From contig QCRA01000001.1 in assembly GCA_003212035.1 (NCBI GenBank), positions 27,615-91,614 on the forward strand: a DNA stretch of 64,000 bases, written 5' to 3'. Numbering within the stretch: the first letter of the stretch is position 1; every line of letters starts with the position of its first letter. The notes beneath the pieces are model-generated. The model was given only the letters and a program-made list of their open reading frames with translations. It was not told where the DNA came from and did not search any database. Positions 53,436 through 63,599 of the stretch are shown here, piece by piece. Both the position numbers and the translations under genes were made by a program. This DNA comes from Prochlorococcus sp. AG-459-D04 (lineage in GTDB: Bacteria > Cyanobacteriota > Cyanobacteriia > PCC-6307 > Cyanobiaceae).

Positions 53436-55139
53436 TTAATTTAAATAATATATATTTAAAGATTTTTTCGCTCTTGTAACAGCAGTATAAAATAACCTTC
53501 TTTCAAAATTATCTCTGCAAAAGATATTTTGATTATCTTTTTTTTCTTTTACAGCATATTGATTTCTTCTATAATTTTGCGACCACAAAATGTTTACTTT
53601 TTCAGATTCACTTCCTTGAGATTTATGAATAGTAATGGCTATTGCTGGTACAACATTTTCTAAATTAGATGGATCAATCAAAGTGACAATTTCTTCGTTA
53701 TTATCATTAAATTTTCTAAAAAGATATTTTCTTTTATTTTTAAAACCTATAAGTACTCCGATATCCCCATTTGACAATCCAAGTTCATTATTATTTTTTG
53801 TACACATGATCGGAACGCCCTCTTTAAGAGTTTTAAAGTCATAGGGTTTTTTTTGACCAAAAACAATTTCATTCAAATATTCAACACTCCATATTCCGGA
53901 ATTTTTTTCGCATAAAATCAAGTTACTTTGTAAATCCAGGAATATCTTATCTACTAAATCTTTTTCATTAAGCAATAAATTATCAATACGCTCATCAAAT
54001 ATATATTTTTTTTTACTTAAATTTGAAGTTGAAATATTTAACTGTTTTAGATGACTTGTAATCGAAAATAATAGATCTTTTGGAATATTTTTTTCTCTAC
54101 TCTTTGAAAAATTAATTTCTTTTGAATTATTATCTTTTTCTAATTCTTTTATCTTTTGATTAAGTAAAGATAAATCATCATTAAATATTAAACTACTAAT
54201 TAATGCTATATCGCCAATATTTCTATAAGTTTTTTCTAAATTTACTACACAAGATTTAATTGAACTATTATCGGAATATTCAAACAAATAATTCCATATA
54301 GAACAGTTATTTACTGGAGACAATTGATTTTTATCTCCAACTAAAATAATTTTACAGTCCTTTGCTAGCAAATTTAAAACTGATTCAATCAATTCGATAT
54401 TCACCATTGACATTTCATCAATTATGAAAATATCAAGCTCTTTTAGTTTAAATTTCAGCTTAAGAGATTTATTTTGAGAGTTTAAAATCCATCTATGTAA
54501 AGTTTGAAATTCTATTTGGTCTAGAAATTTGCTAAAGGAAATATTTTTTTTATCATTAAGAGCCTCTTTTAAACGAGCTGTAGCTTTACCAGTTGGAGCA
54601 GACAAACCAATATTTAAAAAGTTATCAATTTGAAGGAGTTCTAGTATTAACTTTATTATTAAAGTGGTTTTACCCGTACCTGGTCCTCCTTGAAGGAAAA
54701 CTAAGTTTGAATATTTAAATATATTTTTAATTTGATCAATTTTATTATCATCTTTATAAATTATTGAGTTCATTAAATTATCGGTATCTATTTTTTTCAG
54801 GAATGAATTAATAACTCTTTCTATCTTTTTTGACCATTTTGATAAGGATAATTTTCTATTTACTAATACGAATGGAGAATGAAGGGAACCAATCAAACCT
54901 ATATTTTTTAGAACATCCATATGTTTATTAGGCCAGCCATCTTCTAATAATTCAAAGATTATTAAACTATTATCAACATCAATAATAGTTTCACCATTTT
55001 TTTCAAACTCTAATAGAATTTTTATTACATCTTTTACGAAATTTCCATATTTTTTTTCACTAAATTTGAAAATTCCTAAGATTAAATTAAATATATGATC
55101 GTATTGGAACTTTTCAATATCTTTATTAGTTTTAGTCAT
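53436..55139 (-). CDS. recD: Exodeoxyribonuclease V alpha subunit RecD
   Basis: LQGGPGTGKTTLIIKLILELL, IIDEMSMVNIELIESVLNLL, LVGDKNQLSPV, AIAITIHKSQGSE. Confidence 0.95.
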   Translation of the reverse strand: MTKTNKDIEKFQYDHIFNLILGIFKFSEKKYGNFVKDVIKILLEFEKNGETIIDVDNSLIIFELLEDGWPNKHMDVLKNIGLIGSLHSPFVLVNRKLSLSKWSKKIERVINSFLKKIDTDNLMNSIIYKDDNKIDQIKNIFKYSNLVFLQGGPGTGKTTLIIKLILELLQIDNFLNIGLSAPTGKATARLKEALNDKKNISFSKFLDQIEFQTLHRWILNSQNKSLKLKFKLKELDIFIIDEMSMVNIELIESVLNLLAKDCKIILVGDKNQLSPVNNCSIWNYLFEYSDNSSIKSCVVNLEKTYRNIGDIALISSLIFNDDLSLLNQKIKELEKDNNSKEINFSKSREKNIPKDLLFSITSHLKQLNISTSNLSKKKYIFDERIDNLLLNEKDLVDKIFLDLQSNLILCEKNSGIWSVEYLNEIVFGQKKPYDFKTLKEGVPIMCTKNNNELGLSNGDIGVLIGFKNKRKYLFRKFNDNNEEIVTLIDPSNLENVVPAIAITIHKSQGSESEKVNILWSQNYRRNQYAVKEKKDNQNIFCRDNFERRLFYTAVTRAKKSLNIYYLN

Positions 55140-55140
55140 T

Positions 55141-58100
55141 CTAAAAAAGATTATCTAAATAATTAATTCTTTTTAAAGGTGCTTTGCTAATAAAAATACC
55201 TGGAGATATATCTTTAGACTTAGATTTTTCAAATAGTTCAAAATCTGGCAATCCCTTTAAAAACAAATAAATATATCCTCCTAGATGTTTATCTGGTTGA
55301 TAATTTTTAAGTCGCCACTTTAATAATCTATGCAATGCTAATAAATAAAGATGAGATTGCAATGGATAATGATGTTTAATCATTTCATTTCTCATGTTTT
55401 CATAGTTATAGTTTCTTGGTAAACAGTCACAATTATCACTACCAGAAATCAAATTACTTTTCCAATCAATTACCCACCATTTACTATCTTCTAATTTATT
55501 TCCTACAGGGAACACACAATCAATACATCCTGAATGAAAGCCTTTATTCATAATTTGAAGATCATTTATTTTATTTGCATATTCTTCACCAAATTCATAT
55601 TCCTGATCTAAAAAAAAGCAATTTGATATATCATTAGAATTAATATTTCTACCTTCATAAGATAGGGTTAAATCATATTTGAGTTCCTTAATTAAGTATT
55701 CATTTGGAATATCAACTAGTTTCTTATTTTGTAATTCTCTTCCTAAAGAAATATTTATGATTCTTAAAATCGCATCTTTTACTTTAATAGCTAAAGAAGT
55801 ATCGATTTGATGAAAGTTCAATTCCTCAATAATTAAATCAATTAATTCTTGATTATTATCGTTTCTAAATTCAAATCTTTCTATTATTTTGTGCAGGCAA
55901 GTCCCAGCAATAGTTCCTTTTGGAAATTCACTTAAGGGATTTGGATAAGAAAAATAATTAGGATAATTCTTTGAATTCTTAAAATTAGAATCTTTGATAA
56001 TTGATATATTATCTTCATAATCCTTATATTGATTTATAACTGAATCAATATTTTTATCTTTACGTATCCAAGAAGAATAACTTGAATAAGAAATAAATTG
56101 ATCAGAATTAAATACATTAGATATTTTTTTATTAACGTTATCTATTTTCCAAAGATTATTATTCAATCGGTTAGTTTGGAACTTAGAAAAAGTTTCTTTT
56201 ATTTTCTCTTTTTCTATCCTGAATTCACAAGTAGACTTATAAATATTGATATTTTCCAAATTATTAAGTAAATCATTATTAAAAATATTATTAGTATCCT
56301 CTAAATCATTAAAAACAATAAGTTTATATTTACTCCTTGTAAGTGCTACATAAATTAACCTTTCACTCTCTTTAAATAAATCTTCTTCTTCTATTAATTT
56401 AAATTTTTCAACCTTCGCGTAATTATTAGAAATATTAACGTATATATTTCTATCAATATTTGATTTCCAAAGAGGTCCTTTAATTTTATTTGCCTTATTT
56501 GAAATAATTGAAAGATATGGACATAGGACTATTTCAAATTCAAGGCCCTTACTACTATGAATGGTAAAAAGATTTATTCCATTTTGAAGATTATAATCTT
56601 TCGTGAGAAAATCTTCTCCAGTAGAAATTCTTAAAATATGATCTAACTGATTTTTATACCAGTTCAAGACTATATTTAGATCAAAATCATTATTTATTAA
56701 TTCTATTTCAACAATTTCTGAAAGTTGAAATAAATTTGAATTTAAATCTGAATCTTGAATAATCGAGGATGACTTGTAATTTATAAGTAGTTCATTAACA
56801 ATGTTTAAAAAACCTTTTTCTCTTAGTTCTTCAGACCAAGTAATGCATTTATTAATTAAAATTTCTAAATTATTACTAATTCCATGATCAAGTAAATCTT
56901 CTAATTTTATTTCTATAAACTTTGAAGTGGCAAGCAAAGTTATATTTTTTAAAGACCTCGGATTTAATAAACATTCAATTAATAAAAATAGTAGAGAACT
57001 TGCTTCAGTATCAAAAATATTTTGTTTATTTTTAATTTTGCATGGGAGGTTAAACTGATTTAATTTTTTTTTAAAATCTAAGCATTGATTATTATTTAAT
57101 GTAAGAATCGCAATTTTATTAATATCAATTTCTTTATTATTTAAAATAAAGTTAACTATGTAATGTGTTACAAGATCCTCTATATCGGTATCCTTTTTTG
57201 AAAATTCTACAATTTCAAATACATTTTTAAATTTAAATTCAGGATTAATATTTTCATTAATTCTTGAGGTTAATTTACTATATTTTACTTTTGATTGTTT
57301 AAGTCCATTCTTATAAAGTTTATTAAGAACATCAATTAACTTTTTTGAGGATCTATAGTTATCTGTAAGACTAAAAACTTCGATAGCATTAGATCTTGCA
57401 TCTAAGTAAGTTTCAATATCTCCACCTCTAAATTTGTAAATCGCTTGTTTTGGATCACCTACGCAAAGTAAAAAATGATTTTTTGTATTAAAGAACTTTT
57501 TTATTAAATTCCACTGAGTAATATCTGTATCTTGGAACTCATCAACTAAGACACATTTAAATCTATTTTGAATTTTAGATAGAGTATTACTATTACTAAT
57601 TTCCGAATCTAGAAATGTATTTTCTAGAGTCTTTATAAGATCATTGAAGTTGAAAATAGAAAAACTTTTTTTTAATTCAATTAATTTTATATAAGCTAAT
57701 TGGGTAAATATTCTTACAAATTCAGTAAAGAAACCTTCTTTTATTTTATAAATTTTATCTTGTAATAAATTAAATTTAGAAAAATCTAATTTTAGATTAT
57801 GTTTATTAATTTCTTTAGATATATTTTCAATGTAAAAATATTTAGATAAAAGATCATCCTTAGAAATATCATATATAAAATCAATAATATTTTTAGAATT
57901 AAGCCTTTTGTTAATCTCTTCAATCCAACAATTTATTTGATTAAACTTATCATTTCTTGGTTTTGCAGAATATATTTGACTTTTTCCACCACTCTCCTTA
58001 ATTAATTTTCCCAACTCTATGAGCTGTAAAAATAATTCCTTACCTTTCTTATTCCACTCTAAACAAAACTCGTTCCAATTTAAATAAAAAAATTCATTAA

Positions 58101-58767
58101 AATAATTATTTAAATCAATACTCTTATATTTATTATTTATTTGAAATTTACAGATATTTTCTTGATCTATATTTTTTAAAATTTCTACAAAAAATGACTT
58201 ATTGATCCTACTTCCAAATCTAGAACTTATTTTTTTTGTGTTTACTGCTGAAATGAGCTCATGATTAAGATTCAGAAAATCATCAATCCACAAATTATCT
58301 ATTACATCTTTATAAAAATTATCAATATTATTTTCAATATATGGATCTTGAGTTACACCTATTTCAACACTATATTCATCAATAATATTATTACAAAAAG
58401 CATGGAATGTAGTTACTTTTAACTTATAGAATTGATTTATAAAATTATCAATTTCGGAAATTATTTTTTCCTTTGATTTATCTTGATCCTTAAAATTTAG
58501 ATACCAATCCTTAAGAGTATTATCTATCTTACTTTCATTATGACATTGCAAATATAATTTTAAATTATGAAATCTTGAGAGTATTTTATCTCTTAATTCA
58601 GAACATGTATTTTTTGTAAAACTTAGCAAGAGTATCTCATCTGATTTAACTTTTTTCTCCAAAACATTTCTTAAAACTAAGTGAGCCAAAGTAAAACTTT
58701 TACCAGTTCCTGCACTTGCTTCTACTAATTTAAACTTATTATCTAATTTAATTTGATTAATATCCAT
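55141..58767 (-). CDS. recB: Exodeoxyribonuclease V beta subunit RecB with C-terminal nuclease domain
   Basis: VEASAGTGKSFTLAHLV, LLVDEFQDTD-like CVLVDEFQDTD, GDPKQAIYKFRGGD, TIHSSKGLEFEIV, nuclease motif WWVIDWKSN. Confidence 0.96.
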   Translation of the reverse strand: MDINQIKLDNKFKLVEASAGTGKSFTLAHLVLRNVLEKKVKSDEILLLSFTKNTCSELRDKILSRFHNLKLYLQCHNESKIDNTLKDWYLNFKDQDKSKEKIISEIDNFINQFYKLKVTTFHAFCNNIIDEYSVEIGVTQDPYIENNIDNFYKDVIDNLWIDDFLNLNHELISAVNTKKISSRFGSRINKSFFVEILKNIDQENICKFQINNKYKSIDLNNYFNEFFYLNWNEFCLEWNKKGKELFLQLIELGKLIKESGGKSQIYSAKPRNDKFNQINCWIEEINKRLNSKNIIDFIYDISKDDLLSKYFYIENISKEINKHNLKLDFSKFNLLQDKIYKIKEGFFTEFVRIFTQLAYIKLIELKKSFSIFNFNDLIKTLENTFLDSEISNSNTLSKIQNRFKCVLVDEFQDTDITQWNLIKKFFNTKNHFLLCVGDPKQAIYKFRGGDIETYLDARSNAIEVFSLTDNYRSSKKLIDVLNKLYKNGLKQSKVKYSKLTSRINENINPEFKFKNVFEIVEFSKKDTDIEDLVTHYIVNFILNNKEIDINKIAILTLNNNQCLDFKKKLNQFNLPCKIKNKQNIFDTEASSLLFLLIECLLNPRSLKNITLLATSKFIEIKLEDLLDHGISNNLEILINKCITWSEELREKGFLNIVNELLINYKSSSIIQDSDLNSNLFQLSEIVEIELINNDFDLNIVLNWYKNQLDHILRISTGEDFLTKDYNLQNGINLFTIHSSKGLEFEIVLCPYLSIISNKANKIKGPLWKSNIDRNIYVNISNNYAKVEKFKLIEEEDLFKESERLIYVALTRSKYKLIVFNDLEDTNNIFNNDLLNNLENINIYKSTCEFRIEKEKIKETFSKFQTNRLNNNLWKIDNVNKKISNVFNSDQFISYSSYSSWIRKDKNIDSVINQYKDYEDNISIIKDSNFKNSKNYPNYFSYPNPLSEFPKGTIAGTCLHKIIERFEFRNDNNQELIDLIIEELNFHQIDTSLAIKVKDAILRIINISLGRELQNKKLVDIPNEYLIKELKYDLTLSYEGRNINSNDISNCFFLDQEYEFGEEYANKINDLQIMNKGFHSGCIDCVFPVGNKLEDSKWWVIDWKSNLISGSDNCDCLPRNYNYENMRNEMIKHHYPLQSHLYLLALHRLLKWRLKNYQPDKHLGGYIYLFLKGLPDFELFEKSKSKDISPGIFISKAPLKRINYLDNLF

Positions 58768-58779
58768 TTCTTTATAAAA

Positions 58780-59253
58780 TTAAACTTTGACCTCATTTTT
58801 ATAAAGTAAGTAATTATTAAATTTATTAATTAAATATTTCTCTTCCAAGGCAATCTTAAATTTAATTATTAAAGCTAAACTTAATGTCAAAAATAAATAA
58901 TAAATAGATAATTTTATTATAAAAACTCCAATGGAAATAAATATTAAAGAATAGTACATAGGATGACGCGTAAATCGATAAATACCTGTAGTAACAAGAT
59001 TGCTATTGTTTATAGGTCTTGGAAAAGGGGATAAATTTCTACCTAAGTCTTTAATTGAAACTAACATTATTATGAAAGCGATTATAATAATTAAAATACC
59101 AAGTAAATAAGAAAAAAGACTTGCTTGAATTAGTTGTTTGTGTGGAAGATATTCCCATTGAAAAAAATGAAGACTAATAATAAAGAACTGTAAAAAAACA
59201 AGTATTAGATCATAAGCAGCTTTAAAAAAAATTTTTAACTGAAATTTAGACAT
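58780..59253 (-). CDS. Isoprenylcysteine carboxyl methyltransferase / phospholipid methyltransferase-like membrane protein
   Basis: LGRNLSPFPRPINNSNLVTTGIYRFTRHPMYYSLI and C-terminal EEKYLINKF; multiple TM segments. Confidence 0.85.
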   Translation of the reverse strand: MSKFQLKIFFKAAYDLILVFLQFFIISLHFFQWEYLPHKQLIQASLFSYLLGILIIIIAFIIMLVSIKDLGRNLSPFPRPINNSNLVTTGIYRFTRHPMYYSLIFISIGVFIIKLSIYYLFLTLSLALIIKFKIALEEKYLINKFNNYLLYKNEVKV

Positions 59254-59256
59254 TTT

Positions 59257-62200
59257 TTATTTCTTTAATGCTTTTATTAGAGGACCATATAATCTATATG
59301 ATAATTGATCAAAATTATTATTTCCAAGAAAGAAATCTGGTTCTTTTTCATTACCAAAACACAATTTCATTTCGATATTATCTCTTTCTCCTTTAGAAAA
59401 ATTTTTATTACCAATCCATTTATCCGTAAAAGCTTTTTTTTCATTTTTTGATTTTATTTTTGCTTCTACATATTTATAAGCACTTTCTGGAGGAAGAGGT
59501 AAACATTTTTCAGAATAATTTTTAAAAATATTTATGTAATCCTCCATAATTAGATTTGATTCAGTTGCTCCTGGTGATTGAATAATTTGCGATTTATAAT
59601 TATTTTCTGTTCTAAAAATTACTTTAGTCCTTTTTATATTCCTCTTTAAAGAAGAAATAAAGAGTAATTTTATCCAAGCCTCAGTCAAACTACTTAAACT
59701 TAACTTCGCATTAATTAATTCAATTACGGTGTCATCAGCGATTAAATATTCTTCTTTATTTGCATTTAACTTAACATAGATTTTATTAATCTTATTATGT
59801 TGACTCAAATTTGCAGATAGACTGTTTAATAAGTCTTTGATTTCTTTTTCTTTTGTAAAAATACTATTTTTGGGCATAATAATACCATTTTCAGCCAGTT
59901 GATCATTAATATTTAATTCATTTAAATCATCAATAATATTATGATTATCAATCTCAACTTGCTGGATTATTTTTGTAATTAATTGCGACTTTTGCAGATT
60001 GCTTACATACTCCTCGTCTGGATGATGAATAAATATTTTCTTTGGAGAAATATTGTTTTTATTAAGCCAATATTTTTGTGGAGTCTTGAACCAATAAATC
60101 AATTCTGATAATTTGTAATTTTTAATATCAGATTTTTTTTCATTCCAATTTATATCTTCTATTAAAGAATAATTACTTTTAACAATCTTAGAATTATCAA
60201 GATCAATTATTTCATTTTTATTTAAATCAGAATCTTTAATTATTAGTTCTCTTTGACTTTGGTTTAAGAAACTATCAAAAAAAGAAATTAACTCTTTTAT
60301 AGGAAAAGAAACATCTAATTTTTTATTGTCTTTATCATTTTTTACCCAAGTAACTATAAATTTTTCTCTGCAGGCAATTAACAACTCCAGAAATGCATAT
60401 TTCTCTCTTTCAAAAATAGATGGATCACCCAAATGATATTTGTTTTTTAATAAATTAATGTTTTCACTCTTTGGTAATTTTGGATAATTAATACTATTCA
60501 TGTTTATCAGGAAGATAACCTTATGTGGAATATGCCTTGAATTCTCAATATCACTTACTAGGATCTTGTTGACTCTTGATTTGCTTTGATATTTAACTTT
60601 ATTTATGCAAGAAATTAATATTTCTCTAAAAACTTTTAACAAGATAAGACCATCAGGTATTAAAGGTATTGCGTGATTATCAAGAATTCTATTTATTTCA
60701 CTTATTTCTAAATTGAAATTTCCATTAGAATCAGCAATACTTTTTAATATAAACTTTATCTTTTCAACCCAATTCGAGTAAGAAAAAGATCCCCTTATCA
60801 AATTAATATATTTTTTTAAATGAATTAATATTTTAACCCATTTATTCAAATCCAAACTTATATTTTCATAGCTAAATGGTATTAAATTAAAAGTACTTAA
60901 ATTTACTTCTTTGTCATAAATTAAGCCTAAAGTAATTCTATTTATACACCAATCTAGGGTATTTTTCTCTTCACCTAATCTTTCTTTATCATCTAATCCC
61001 CAATGAAACCCCGCTTGGGTAAGTAAGAAAATAATTTCATCCTTTTCAGTTATATTAAAATCAAAAATTTTCTGAGTTACTTTTTTCGAAAGAATATAAT
61101 CTATTTTTTCAAGTGTAATTTTTTCACTTGCTATTTCAGTAATGTCAATTAGAAATTGATAAATGCCTGAAGAGTCATGATTATCCTCATCAATAAAAAA
61201 ATAAGGTATCTTCTCACCATTAATTAGCTCATTATTAAAGATGTACCTTAGATAAGGTTTAATTAAATTAGTTTGTGGAGATAAAACAGCAATATCACTA
61301 TATTTAATATTCTCGCAAGAATTTATTACTTCTATAATTTTATTTCTTAAATATTCAAATTGACTATTCTGATTAAAATGCTCGCAAAGTAATATTGAAT
61401 CATCCCTTTCACTTACTATAAAATCAAAGCTATTATTATCAATTAGTTTTTTTTGTATTTGATTAAGAAGAGGAATATCTTTCTTATTATGAAAATTAGT
61501 TGTTGGATCGAGATAAATAAGATTATTTTTTAAATTTATACCTTCTGTATAAATATTTTCATCAATTAATTTCTGAAAGTTTGCTCCAAATTTACCAAAT
61601 ATTTTCTCTATATTTGTATTATTTAAATGCAATTTACTTTCATTATTATCAAATTCCAACTCACCTTCAAGACAATTGATTCTATTCCATAAATCTTCTC
61701 CAGGAGATAATAAATACAAATTTACCTTAATAAATTTTGAAAGTTCTGAATAAAAATTAATATGTAGTTTAGATAAGTTATTATCTGAAAAAATATAAAT
61801 TTGATTTGGTATTTGAAATTGAACTTTTTTAATTTTTCTTAAATTCTTTATTACTTCAATCATGTATAAACATGATGGTTTTTCAGATATCTTTTCCTCT
61901 AATAATTTATATAAAATAGGTTGCCAAAATTGATCTGGGTTTAAATTCTTAAATAGATTAGATGAATTAATTTCAGATCTATTCCATTGAGCAATCATTT
62001 CAGGTCTAAAAATCAGATAATCAATAAAATTATTCGTGATCTTTTTTGTCAGATTATATATGTCTCCATCAATTGTCTTTTTATTATCCAAATATTTATT
62101 AATCCAATTTCTAAGTGGAAATGATTCTTTAAAGCTATTTAATTCTTCCAAGGAATCAATAATACCCCATTTAATTGACTCAAAATTCCATGCACTCATA

Positions 62201-62439
62201 TCAATTGCAGGGAAAAAATTTGTCAATAAAGATTCGGTATACGTTGATATTGTCTTTAATTCATAAAGAGCACTTATTTTGTTTTTTATAGTTATTTGTT
62301 CACGTAACCAATTCCCCAAAAAGTAATTGGGGACTACTATTTCTAATTTCTCATTTATAGCCGGAGGACATATTTTTAATTCCTCTGTTAACAGCTCACT
62401 AATTACTTCAATTTTATTTGACTTATAAAGATTGAGCAA
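59257..62439 (-). CDS. recC: Exodeoxyribonuclease V gamma subunit RecC
   Basis: IEVVVPNYFLGNWLREQI N-terminus, IAVLSPQTNLIKPYLRYIFN, IPHKVIFLINMNSINYPKLP, operon with recB and recD. Confidence 0.93.
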   Translation of the reverse strand: MLNLYKSNKIEVISELLTEELKICPPAINEKLEIVVPNYFLGNWLREQITIKNKISALYELKTISTYTESLLTNFFPAIDMSAWNFESIKWGIIDSLEELNSFKESFPLRNWINKYLDNKKTIDGDIYNLTKKITNNFIDYLIFRPEMIAQWNRSEINSSNLFKNLNPDQFWQPILYKLLEEKISEKPSCLYMIEVIKNLRKIKKVQFQIPNQIYIFSDNNLSKLHINFYSELSKFIKVNLYLLSPGEDLWNRINCLEGELEFDNNESKLHLNNTNIEKIFGKFGANFQKLIDENIYTEGINLKNNLIYLDPTTNFHNKKDIPLLNQIQKKLIDNNSFDFIVSERDDSILLCEHFNQNSQFEYLRNKIIEVINSCENIKYSDIAVLSPQTNLIKPYLRYIFNNELINGEKIPYFFIDEDNHDSSGIYQFLIDITEIASEKITLEKIDYILSKKVTQKIFDFNITEKDEIIFLLTQAGFHWGLDDKERLGEEKNTLDWCINRITLGLIYDKEVNLSTFNLIPFSYENISLDLNKWVKILIHLKKYINLIRGSFSYSNWVEKIKFILKSIADSNGNFNLEISEINRILDNHAIPLIPDGLILLKVFREILISCINKVKYQSKSRVNKILVSDIENSRHIPHKVIFLINMNSINYPKLPKSENINLLKNKYHLGDPSIFEREKYAFLELLIACREKFIVTWVKNDKDNKKLDVSFPIKELISFFDSFLNQSQRELIIKDSDLNKNEIIDLDNSKIVKSNYSLIEDINWNEKKSDIKNYKLSELIYWFKTPQKYWLNKNNISPKKIFIHHPDEEYVSNLQKSQLITKIIQQVEIDNHNIIDDLNELNINDQLAENGIIMPKNSIFTKEKEIKDLLNSLSANLSQHNKINKIYVKLNANKEEYLIADDTVIELINAKLSLSSLTEAWIKLLFISSLKRNIKRTKVIFRTENNYKSQIIQSPGATESNLIMEDYINIFKNYSEKCLPLPPESAYKYVEAKIKSKNEKKAFTDKWIGNKNFSKGERDNIEMKLCFGNEKEPDFFLGNNNFDQLSYRLYGPLIKALKK

Positions 62440-62456
62440 TTTACTAGATGGTTATA

Positions 62457-62774
62457 TTACTCAACTTTAAATGGATCAATTATTTCTGCATTAGGACATT
62501 CGAATTCCCCCACAGCAACAAACTCTAAACGAAGCTTTAAGAAAGTTATAAATTTTTTATCAGTCGATAAAACAACTGCTGGGGTAGATGGAATTTTTGC
62601 TTTTAGATCAGCAAATTGAGTGGATTGTAAAAATGATGGATTTTTTAAGAGCCAAAAATCTATTTCTTTATTATTTTCTTTATAGTTCCTTATCCTCTCT
62701 TTCAAAATTTCATCAAGTGGTTCTTCAACTGTTAAAAACTTTTCACTTGCCGCAACGAAAAAGTATGTTGTCAT
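62457..62774 (-). CDS. ycf54: Ycf54 family protein (Mg-protoporphyrin IX monomethyl ester cyclase accessory factor)
   Basis: TTYFFVAASEKFLTVEEPLDEILKERIRNYKENNKEIDFWLLKNPSFL...FLKLRLEFVAVGEFE. Confidence 0.92.
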   Translation of the reverse strand: MTTYFFVAASEKFLTVEEPLDEILKERIRNYKENNKEIDFWLLKNPSFLQSTQFADLKAKIPSTPAVVLSTDKKFITFLKLRLEFVAVGEFECPNAEIIDPFKVE

Positions 62775-62782
62775 TTTGAAAT

Positions 62783-63535
62783 TTAATTTGATGTTATTAG
62801 GGACTTCATTTCACGTACAGACTTTTCTAATCCTATCGCTAGAGCCCTTGCAACAATACTATGACCTATGTTCAACTCGTTCATATTGTTAATTGATGCA
62901 ATTTTTTTAACATTATTGTAGTTCAGGCCATGACCAGCATTAACAATTAATCCAAGGTCATTTGCTAAATGTGTAGACTCTATAATCCTTTGGAGCTCTT
63001 TATATTGTTTAGATCCCGATAGTTCAGAATATTTTCCAGTATGTAATTCTATAAAATCAAACCCTATATCTTTGGAATACTTTATCTGTTCACTAAAAGG
63101 ATCAATAAATGCACTTACTTCTATATTTGAATCCTTTAAATTTCCAACAAAATTCTTAAGGTATTCCAAATTACTTTTAACATCCAACCCTCCTTCAGTA
63201 GTAACTTCCTCTCTTTTCTCGGGTACAAGCGTTACATAATCGGGAAGAGTTTTTTTTGCAATTTCTAACATTTCTTCTGTAGCAGCCATCTCTAAATTGA
63301 GTTTTGTTTTTATAGTTTCTTTTAGAAGGAATACGTCTCTATCTTGTATATGTCTTCTATCTTCTCTTAGATGAACTGTTATGGAGTCTGCGCCTCCTAA
63401 TTCAGCTAAAAAAGCAAATTGCACAGGGTCAGGCTCCACAGTTTTCCTTGCTTGCCTTACATTTGCAATATGATCAATGTTTACTCCTAAAGTAGCCATA
63501 ATTTTAAAAATTTTAGTTTCTAGACAATCTAGCAA
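62783..63535 (-). CDS. pdxJ: Pyridoxine 5'-phosphate synthase
   Basis: LGVNIDHIANVRQARKTVEPDPVQFAFLAELGGADSITVHLREDRRHIQDRD; NAGHGLNYNNV. An internal ATG (revcomp near 63500) is a likely start of MATLGVNIDH. Confidence 0.96.
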   Translation of the reverse strand: MLDCLETKIFKIMATLGVNIDHIANVRQARKTVEPDPVQFAFLAELGGADSITVHLREDRRHIQDRDVFLLKETIKTKLNLEMAATEEMLEIAKKTLPDYVTLVPEKREEVTTEGGLDVKSNLEYLKNFVGNLKDSNIEVSAFIDPFSEQIKYSKDIGFDFIELHTGKYSELSGSKQYKELQRIIESTHLANDLGLIVNAGHGLNYNNVKKIASINNMNELNIGHSIVARALAIGLEKSVREMKSLITSN

Positions 63536-63599
63536 CCGCCCAATAATAGCTAATAAAAAAAGTCAAACACTTAAATTATTAATATATAGTAAATGGAAC

